Positions 5,886 to 11,491 of a stretch of DNA of 17,450 nt are shown here, piece after piece. The stretch's first letter is position 1. Each line of letters opens with the position of its first letter. The translations under genes were made by a program, and so were the position numbers. The notes under the pieces were generated by a model. It did not search any database and was not told where the DNA came from. It saw nothing but the letters and a program-made list of their open reading frames with translations. Source of the DNA: Candidatus Bruticola papionis. GTDB lineage: Bacteria; Vulcanimicrobiota; Xenobia; Xenobiales; Xenobiaceae. The stretch spans positions 1 to 17,450 of the forward strand of contig DHKB01000026.1 in NCBI GenBank assembly GCA_002407045.1, in the 5' to 3' direction.

Positions 5886-7491
5886 AGCGCAATCTGTAAC
5901 GTTGCAATTTTCCTGTATTGGAACGAGGCAAATCGGGAACGAAATCGATCCACTTGATTTGCATATGCAAAGGCTGATTCTTGTTGGCTCTGAGGCGTAA
6001 AGCTGTGGCCATTTCTCCGCTGGGCTCAATGTTTGGCTCTAAAACTATATACGCTCTCAATCTCATTTTGTCGTTATTATCAATGGCACTAACTACGGCC
6101 GCTTGGGCTACTTCTGGCAAGTTGAGCAAATTCTGTTCTACGTCGCTAGGTGAAACCCAATGATCATCGATAAGCATCATGTCTTCGCGCTTGCCAGCAA
6201 AGTAGTAGTAGCCGTCCTCATCCATGATACATTTGTCGCCCGTATCGAGCCAAGGGCCAATTAAAGCACGAGTGGTTTTTTTGTGCTTATTCCAAAAGCC
6301 GAGCATAGTAGAGCCGCCGTAGACAAGCAAATTACCAATTTGCCCTGGAGCAACATGTAAACCATTTTTGTCTTCCAAACGAATTGAGTAGCCAGGAGCT
6401 GCTTGGCCCAACGATCCTGCTCTAATTTGACCGGGACGATTGGTTATATAAGCGTATAGCTCTTCTGTGCTGCTCAAAGCATTGATAATATCTAAATCAA
6501 ATTTTTTCTTCCAACTAATTTGGGTTGCCAAAGTGAGTGGCTGGTTCGTGGAAATACAAGCTCGCAAACTGGGCAAACTGACCGACTCGTGTTGGCTTTC
6601 GGCATCTTGCAGAATTTGGCTATAAATATCTGGAGAGGAGAATATGACTGTAGCTTTATGGGTGCGCATCTTCTCCAAAAGCTCGGCGCCACTGAGTTTT
6701 TCTTCCAACATCACTATAGAAGCATGGCTTAATAGTGGGAAGAAAATGCGCTCCATTAAGCCTTGGCTGCTATGTAAAGCGGAAGTGCTGATTATTATGT
6801 CATTTTCATCTAGGTTGAGCACTTCTTTGGCGTAACTTTGGCTAGCATACAAAGGGGAACGATGGCTGTGCATGGTCGCTTTGGGAAAACCAGCCGAGCC
6901 TTGAGTATAGACCCAAAAAGCTGTATCGTCGCAAGTTGTGGCTGCAGCAGCCAGCTCTGAATTTTGCTCTTGGCGTTCTTCTGGCATAGACACGCCTCCA
7001 GATACTTCTGACGGCTGGGCGGAAATAACTTCAGTTTTCCAGGGCAACTCCTTACAAAGTTCGCGTACCGTAAGGAAATCTTCCGGATCTACTATGGCTA
7101 CTGCCGCTCTCGATTCATCAAGCAAATAGCGCAATTCGTGTCTTTGCAATTGGGTAGGTAAGGCTACGGGAACAGCGCCTAACTTTATAGAGGCCAAAAA
7201 GAGCGAGACAAAGTCGGTGCTGTCTTTTAACATGAGCAAGACACGTCTCTCGATACTTACTTTATGCTTGAGTAAGAAATTGCCAGCTTGATTTACTAAG
7301 GCAACCAGTTGGTTAAAAGTTATGATTTGTCTGGGGGAAACGATGGCAATATTGTCACCATTTTCTGCTACGGCTGCTTTCATTAAGAAATCGGCAATAT
7401 TAAACTCTCTGGCAATATTTAAGCTCAGGGCTTGCGGATTATCGAAACTGCGCGTGCTGCCGACAATATTGTTTGATGTATGCTCTGCCAC
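5884..7491 (-). CDS. Benzoate-CoA-ligase-like AMP-dependent synthetase with altered core motifs
   Basis: 535 residues, an ANL-superfamily enzyme of benzoate-CoA ligase type by overall pattern (ERRVLLMLKDSTDFVSLFLASIKLGAVPVALP; DDTAFWVY...PKATMHSH; GKREDMMLIDDHWVSPSDVE; PRSNTGKLQRYRLR). It would activate an aromatic or other carboxylate as acyl-AMP and load it on CoA or a carrier. The ribose-binding TGD (417-419) and the C-terminal catalytic Lys528 are present. The phosphate loop reads YTQGSAGFPKA instead of YSSGTTGxPKG, and the motif normally like DGxGSTE reads NALSSTE, so activity or substrate may differ. Start: AAGGAG (7505-7500 on this strand) lies 8 nt before the GTG at 7491; the GTG at 7500 overlaps that Shine-Dalgarno and is less likely. 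It follows the O-antigen ligase by 57 bp on the same strand, probably as one transcript. It could alternatively be a carrier-loading or inactive paralogue. Confidence 0.85.
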   Translation of the reverse strand: MAEHTSNNIVGSTRSFDNPQALSLNIAREFNIADFLMKAAVAENGDNIAIVSPRQIITFNQLVALVNQAGNFLLKHKVSIERRVLLMLKDSTDFVSLFLASIKLGAVPVALPTQLQRHELRYLLDESRAAVAIVDPEDFLTVRELCKELPWKTEVISAQPSEVSGGVSMPEERQEQNSELAAAATTCDDTAFWVYTQGSAGFPKATMHSHRSPLYASQSYAKEVLNLDENDIIISTSALHSSQGLMERIFFPLLSHASIVMLEEKLSGAELLEKMRTHKATVIFSSPDIYSQILQDAESQHESVSLPSLRACISTNQPLTLATQISWKKKFDLDIINALSSTEELYAYITNRPGQIRAGSLGQAAPGYSIRLEDKNGLHVAPGQIGNLLVYGGSTMLGFWNKHKKTTRALIGPWLDTGDKCIMDEDGYYYFAGKREDMMLIDDHWVSPSDVEQNLLNLPEVAQAAVVSAIDNNDKMRLRAYIVLEPNIEPSGEMATALRLRANKNQPLHMQIKWIDFVPDLPRSNTGKLQRYRLR

Positions 7492-7499
7492 TGGATGCA

Positions 7500-7505
7500 C
7501 TCCTT
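7500..7505 (-). promoter_or_regulatory. Ribosome-binding site deciding the start of the benzoate-CoA-ligase-like gene
   Basis: AAGGAG on the minus strand, 8 nt before the GTG at 7491-7489. Because it overlaps the alternative GTG at 7500-7498, it favours the downstream start by three codons. Confidence 0.6.
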
Positions 7506-7548
7506 AAGGGATATCATACTCAAAATTCACTGATAAAAAGCTTTTCCT

Positions 7549-9768
7549 TCAGCGCTTTGAGGCTTTTGCCTTGGCTTGACGTTGAAGGGCTTTGTTTCTG
7601 CGTTGCTTAAAATCTTCAGCAGCACGTTTGGCTAAAGGATCAAGTTGTTCCAATTGGCTCATAATTTGCTCTGCTTCTTTTTCTCTATGGGTGAGTAAGA
7701 AAACCACAAAACGAGAATACAAAGCTGTTGGCAAGTTGGGAGTGATAGATTCAATTTTATCTAACACTTCTAGAGCTTCGGAAAAACGTTGCAATTCAAT
7801 TAAAAATTGCACTTTAGCAATTAAAATGCGCGGATTGCGTGGATCGATGCCCAGAGCTCGATTGGTCAGTTTGAGAGCCTCTTCCAAGCCTTGTGGAGTT
7901 TGCGCTAAAATCGAAGCCCAGTTGAGCAAAGGAGCTGTCTTTTCCGGAGCAAAGGCAGCGGCTATGGAAGCATACTCAACAGCTTTAAATAACATTTTAC
8001 TATCTGGCTCAGGAAGAACTTCAGCGTAAACTTGGCGGAAGACTCGGCTTATTTCTAAGTTGTAATTCCAAGTCATCCAAGCTGGACTGAAGGCCGAAGC
8101 TAATTCGTAATAAGCATTAGCTTGATCGTAAGTTAACAAGATTTCGGAAGTCGGCTTGTCAGGCTGACGGCTTAAAGCTTGAGCTTGGCCGAAGTATTTA
8201 TTGCCCAGAGCTCCAAAGCGCAAACTAGCTAGATCCATTACAGTAGCTATACTTGTCACCAAGATGACTGTACCAGCGACAAAAATAGCTATGCGGACTC
8301 GGCTACTCAATTGCCATAAGTCTATATTCAGGTCTAAGTTTTGTTCGCTTTGGGGAGTTTGTTCGCTTAAGGCACTGATAGATGCCATTATAAAAATCCA
8401 CAGAATAGCTGCTGAAATAATGAAGCTGGTAAATATATGGGCTGTCCATAAGGTAACGACAGCACTTAAAAAAGCTGCTTTCAGCGGAACCGATTTTATG
8501 CGCAAGGCTGAATTGAGGGCAAAGCCTATGCTTATGAGGCACAAAATTAAAGCCGGCCAGCCTGCAGTAGCTAAGGCGTGGAAGAATTGGCTGTGCGTTG
8601 AGCTTGGTAATGAGCCATTGGGACGAGTATACATTGGCTCAGAATCGCGCTCTAGCAAATTAGCTTGCACTTGACCATAAGGGCCTACGCCTGTCCAAGG
8701 AAAAGCCAAGGCCGTTTTTAAAGCCGACTTCCAGAACCAAAGGCGAGCTTGCAAACTAGGATCGCTCAGATCTTTAAAGCTTTTAAGGCGTTCGCTTATA
8801 GTGAGTTGTTGGTGATTAACTTGTTGTAAGTTGCGCTCTCCGCAAAATACATAAGCGCCAGTAAGCAAAGCTAAACCTACTAACAGCGTTATTCCAGTCT
8901 TTATTATGGAGCGTTTTTCCGTGGAACAGAACAGCATAGTGGCGAACCAAACTGTAAGTCCACAAGCTAGCCCCAGCCAGGCTGCTCTAGTCTGAGTAAA
9001 GATCATAGCTAAAGCGCAAAGGAGCCAGCCTACAAAAGCCAAGCAGCGAGACCATTTATGACTAGTGCGTGTATAGATCCAAGATAGAGCTAAAGGCAAA
9101 ACAGAAGCGATCCATACTCCAGAATAATTAGGGTTGCTAAAAGTAGAAATAGTACGCTCTTGTGATAAATGGGGATTGTCCCAATTCATGGGATCGCCAA
9201 TAGGCAAACCGAAAATGGTTATGTCTAAAGGGGTGATTTTTTGCAAATAAGCGTAAGCACAAGCCAGTAAGCAAGTCACACTTAAGCAACCTAGCAAGTA
9301 CCAAATATAATTTTCGCTTGCGTTTTCTTTCGCTATTGCTTCTTCTTCTGATGTTGGACTAGCGTTTGTCTCAGTGGTTTGGCCTACCTTGTTTGCTTCT
9401 TTGCTGAATAGGTTGCTCATTAAGGGCGAATGGAAAATGCTATCCCAGGCCATAAGTAAAAGGGCATTAGTTGCGTAGAAAATGGTATATTCCAGAAGGT
9501 GCAAACCTAATCCAGCCCATATGCCGCTAGCAGCCATTAGCACATAAAATAATGTGCCAGCTTTGGTGAGGGAACTTTGCGGCCAAAAATGCAACTTACC
9601 GGCTAGGCAACCAACTAGCCAAGCACAGATAACCAGAACCGAACTCCAGAGAGCAACGGCCATTTTGGGCTCTTCTACACTGTCGTAAAAGCCGGTCCAA
9701 GCTACTAAAGGCATGACAGATATTAGGATAAACGTACCGGCATTTAATAGCCAACGCAGTGCTTTCAT
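7549..9768 (-). CDS. O-antigen ligase / Wzy-type membrane protein with C-terminal TPR domain
   Basis: 739 residues with many hydrophobic segments (for example 8-27, 37-56, 69-90, 97-112, 155-175, 213-231, 241-257, 262-280, 289-308, 402-420, 430-463 and 493-512), so an inner-membrane protein with roughly a dozen spans. The Wzy_C/O-antigen-ligase signature is present: TQTRAAWLGL (258-267), the large periplasmic loop starting near RLWFWKSAL...TGVGPYGQVQ (342-368), and THSQFFHALATAGW (391-404) with the conserved His. Residues 115-152 are a polar, low-complexity loop. After the last span, 540-720 is helical and TPR-like (AVEYASIAAAFAPEK, ALKLTNRALGIDPRN, ALEVLDKIESITPN). The family transfers or polymerises undecaprenyl-linked glycans onto lipid A or a protein; which of these cannot be told here. 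The ATG has AAAGGA 6 nt upstream. It is preceded by an attenuator-like leader and followed by the CoA-ligase-like gene. Confidence 0.88.
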   Translation of the reverse strand: MKALRWLLNAGTFILISVMPLVAWTGFYDSVEEPKMAVALWSSVLVICAWLVGCLAGKLHFWPQSSLTKAGTLFYVLMAASGIWAGLGLHLLEYTIFYATNALLLMAWDSIFHSPLMSNLFSKEANKVGQTTETNASPTSEEEAIAKENASENYIWYLLGCLSVTCLLACAYAYLQKITPLDITIFGLPIGDPMNWDNPHLSQERTISTFSNPNYSGVWIASVLPLALSWIYTRTSHKWSRCLAFVGWLLCALAMIFTQTRAAWLGLACGLTVWFATMLFCSTEKRSIIKTGITLLVGLALLTGAYVFCGERNLQQVNHQQLTISERLKSFKDLSDPSLQARLWFWKSALKTALAFPWTGVGPYGQVQANLLERDSEPMYTRPNGSLPSSTHSQFFHALATAGWPALILCLISIGFALNSALRIKSVPLKAAFLSAVVTLWTAHIFTSFIISAAILWIFIMASISALSEQTPQSEQNLDLNIDLWQLSSRVRIAIFVAGTVILVTSIATVMDLASLRFGALGNKYFGQAQALSRQPDKPTSEILLTYDQANAYYELASAFSPAWMTWNYNLEISRVFRQVYAEVLPEPDSKMLFKAVEYASIAAAFAPEKTAPLLNWASILAQTPQGLEEALKLTNRALGIDPRNPRILIAKVQFLIELQRFSEALEVLDKIESITPNLPTALYSRFVVFLLTHREKEAEQIMSQLEQLDPLAKRAAEDFKQRRNKALQRQAKAKASKR

Positions 9769-9787
9769 GCTTATTCCTTTTTACCAA

Positions 9788-9857
9788 GTGAAAAATAAGC
9801 CCCCTCAGTCCGAGCAAACGACTACTTTGCCGATTACTTCGGAGAAAGGAGGCTTAT
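9788..9857 (-). terminator. Long hairpin with U-tract in the O-antigen ligase leader (terminator or attenuator)
   Basis: On the minus strand, ATAAGCCTCCT (9857-9847) pairs with AGGGGGCTTAT (9805-9795) in an 11-bp stem whose eighth pair is U-G, so it is complete only as minus-strand RNA. Inside, TCCGA (9843-9839) pairs with TCGGA (9813-9809) and GCAAA (9830-9826) with TTTGC (9818-9814). The stem runs straight into TTATTTTT. It stands after the nitroreductase stop, but only 26 nt separate the stem from the O-antigen ligase start, leaving no room for a promoter in between. Confidence 0.7.
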
Positions 9858-9858
9858 A

Positions 9859-9885
9859 CTAGTTAGAACGTACCCCCGTCAGCAT
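9859..9885 (-). CDS. Candidate eight-codon leader peptide (MLTGVRSN)
   Basis: On the minus strand GAGAGG stands 2 nt before an ATG at 9885-9883. The frame reads Met-Leu-Thr-Gly-Val-Arg-Ser-Asn and stops at TAG (9861-9859), one base before the long hairpin. The position and stop placement resemble attenuation leader peptides, but there is no run of one amino acid to name a sensed residue. It contains a GGGGG run (9877-9873) able to pair with CCTCC of the hairpin (9852-9848), a possible antiterminator. Such a short frame could arise by chance. Confidence 0.35.
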   Translation of the reverse strand: MLTGVRSN

Positions 9886-9919
9886 TACCTCTCTGAAAAG
9901 CAGATAATTGACGGCACAA

Positions 9920-10945
9920 CTAGAGCAAAAGAACGTCGTCTAATTTGCGCCTAGCTGTTACTTTAGGCGCTTCGGTGGGGTAACCAATACGTAAAATAAG
10001 TTGCGGCCAATCTGTTAAGCCCAAAAGACTTTGCAAACGTTTGCGCAATTCTACTACAGGGATAGGCTGGTTGAGGAAGGAGGCTTGCAAACCGTTAGCG
10101 GCGGCGCTAAGCAATACTCTTTCCACAGCTTGTCCGCTTTGGACCCAGTCGCTGGGAGTATCAGTAGGTGAGGTGATCACACCCAAAAGGGTTGTAGCGC
10201 AAGTGAGAGCTTGATCGCCACGAGCAAATTCATCTGTATAGTTAAACACCCTGTGGGTGAGGGGAGCCAAGATACCAGCTACGGCATTGGTATTGCCCAT
10301 AGCATAACCGGGAACGCCGTCTTCAGAGCGTCCGCTACTGCGTACCCAAGAAGCATATTCTTTTCTGGTCGCTAAATCGGCGCCCAAATCTTTGTCGCCT
10401 TCGCTAATCATACCGGCCAAGGCCATCTGAGTGCTGTTAATAGTAATAGGTATAAACTCGCAACCATAAACTTTGGCGGCATTTTCAAAAAGTTCAATAA
10501 GTTCTGGTTTAACGATTTCGTCAGTAAATGGCTTGCGATAAGAATGACGTTGCTGAATAGCTTTGAAAAGTTTGTTATCTTTGCCAAACTCGCCGGTATT
10601 CTTCCAAGTAACTTCGGCTATCAAGTTCTCTTCGGAGTTGGGGGGCATAATGACGGTTTCTTCCAAGAAACCAAAACGGCGCAAGGCTATGCGAAGATTG
10701 CATAGCGCTGCGCCGCACGAAATAATATTCTCTCTACCTAAGGGATCACGATGAGTTTGCATGCGCTCAGCATCGTGGAACAACTTAATAGTATTGCCTT
10801 GCAACTTGAATATCCAAGGCTGAGCATTCCAAGATGAAGGCGCTAAAATCGCGTAATGAAGAATAAATGATACTTTTGTCAGATCATCGGCATCTTTGGG
10901 AAAATCGTTTTCTGTGATATTCCTGGACTTTAATTTAGTAACCAT
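9920..10945 (-). CDS. Acg-family FMN-binding nitroreductase
   Basis: 341 residues from the ATG at 10945, which has GAGG 4 nt upstream; a TTG 18 codons earlier has no ribosome-binding site. The sequence follows the Acg-type (double-length) nitroreductase pattern: HYAILAPSSWNAQPWIFKL (30-48), DPLGRENIISCGAALCNLRIALRRFG (67-92), RHSYRKPF (133-140), a middle domain, then SGQAVERVLLSAAANGLQASFLNQP (270-294) and a C-terminal PQLILRIGYPTEAPKVTARRKLDDVL. In the family the two half-domains fold like an FMN-dependent nitroreductase dimer; mycobacterial Acg proteins are thought to bind or sequester FMN rather than reduce nitro compounds. No signal peptide, so cytosolic. It is the first gene of the minus-strand cluster. 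A hairpin with a U-tract after its stop should limit read-through into the O-antigen ligase. Confidence 0.88.
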   Translation of the reverse strand: MVTKLKSRNITENDFPKDADDLTKVSFILHYAILAPSSWNAQPWIFKLQGNTIKLFHDAERMQTHRDPLGRENIISCGAALCNLRIALRRFGFLEETVIMPPNSEENLIAEVTWKNTGEFGKDNKLFKAIQQRHSYRKPFTDEIVKPELIELFENAAKVYGCEFIPITINSTQMALAGMISEGDKDLGADLATRKEYASWVRSSGRSEDGVPGYAMGNTNAVAGILAPLTHRVFNYTDEFARGDQALTCATTLLGVITSPTDTPSDWVQSGQAVERVLLSAAANGLQASFLNQPIPVVELRKRLQSLLGLTDWPQLILRIGYPTEAPKVTARRKLDDVLLL

Positions 10946-11019
10946 ACAACCTCTTCTATTACTGAACAATCCCTGAAATGAAATTGGGGATAAGCTCAAA
11001 ACAACAGAGTATACTTGGC

Positions 11020-11025
11020 ATTATA
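11020..11025 (-). promoter_or_regulatory. Candidate -10 box for the nitroreductase gene
   Basis: A perfect TATAAT on the minus strand, giving a predicted 5' leader of roughly 65-70 nt before the ATG at 10945. No recognisable -35 lies 16-18 nt upstream, so this is a motif-level call only. Confidence 0.4.
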
Positions 11026-11134
11026 GCCTTGAACGGCTGCCCTATTCTCTCAAGCGAAGTCAGGCACACCTCACGATGTTACTGACTATCTTAGTCGCTC
11101 TTGCAACTCGAGCTCTGTACTAAAATAGCTGAGC

Positions 11135-11248
11135 TATAATTGCACCCGCCTCTGCGACTTGAAAAAAGTATCCTCTGCAATAGGGACTTTGCTTTTGCTT
11201 CGCTTTGCCACTGAGGCCGCTAGGCAAAAGACTTTCTTTCTTTTTTTC
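11135..11248 (+). ncRNA. Candidate small RNA with -10 box and terminator
   Basis: TATAAT at 11135-11140 could start a transcript near 11147. At 11204-11209 TTTGCC pairs with GGCAAA at 11223-11228 across 13 nt, followed by ACTTTCTTTCTTTTTTTC (11231-11248), a long U-rich tract. Together they would define an RNA of about 100 nt with no open frame of note. There is no good -35, the stem is short, and no known RNA family was recognised. Confidence 0.25.
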
Positions 11249-11411
11249 TGCGGTATACAGCGGTACTTTTTTATTTCAAAATCAAGTCCCCTGCTTTTGT
11301 GTACTTTAAAATAACATGATTTTTTACTCCACTTAGTAGTTTGGGACAAAAATTAAAGAAAAAATAAAAAATTAAAAATGTTTTTTAATCGGTTTGCAAA
11401 TGTGCATATTG

Positions 11412-11434
11412 AGCCAAATAGCCAGTTTTTGGCT
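11412..11434 (+). repeat. Hairpin/tandem AGCCA element upstream of the TPR-HD-GYP promoter
   Basis: AGCCAAA (11412-11418) pairs with TTTGGCT (11428-11434). A second AGCCA (11420-11424) can pair with the same right arm, so the element is a repeated half-site facing an inverted one. It is followed by TTTTG. It lies about 22 bp before the -35 of the next gene: an operator or a weak terminator. Confidence 0.3.
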
Positions 11435-11455
11435 TTTGTGATTGCGTAGAGAAAA

Positions 11456-11485
11456 TTGTTAATACTATTGTTTTTTGTGTATAAT
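11456..11485 (+). promoter_or_regulatory. Promoter of the TPR-HD-GYP gene
   Basis: TTGTTA (11456-11461), an 18-nt spacer, then a perfect TATAAT (11480-11485). The start point expected 6-8 nt after the -10 falls on or next to the GTG at 11492, so the message would have no 5' leader. AT-rich DNA upstream (11341-11395) may help polymerase binding. Confidence 0.65.
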
Positions 11486-11491
11486 ACCTAG

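Larger units (their letters stand above)
10946..11491. other. 546-bp intergenic region between nitroreductase and TPR-HD-GYP genes
   Basis: A divergent gap without a convincing protein gene. It holds a -10-like TATAAT for the nitroreductase, a plus-strand TATAAT at 11135-11140 preceded by the palindrome TAGCTGAGCTA (11126-11136), a hairpin GACTA-TCT-TAGTC (11084-11096), a possible terminator at 11204-11248, a distant complementary pair (GGGACTT at 11183-11189 with AAGTCCC at 11284-11290), a very AT-rich stretch at 11341-11395, a hairpin at 11412-11434, and the promoter of the TPR-HD-GYP gene at its right end. Confidence 0.6.

Noticed and set aside
7592..8674. Plus-strand open frames of 145 and 157 codons inside the O-antigen ligase gene
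   Set aside because: They are antisense to a clearly coding gene with TPR and membrane patterns; their translations lack domain signals and ribosome sites.
11060..11140. tRNA-like stretch on the minus strand (TAGCTCAGCT...GAGC)
   Set aside because: The D-stem-like GCTC/GAGC is present, but the loop lacks the conserved GG, no matching anticodon or T-arm follows, and there is no acceptor stem.
11134..11349. 71-codon Lys/Arg-rich frame on the minus strand
   Set aside because: It starts with TTG, has no ribosome site, overlaps AT-rich non-coding DNA, and its composition reflects T-tracts read in reverse.
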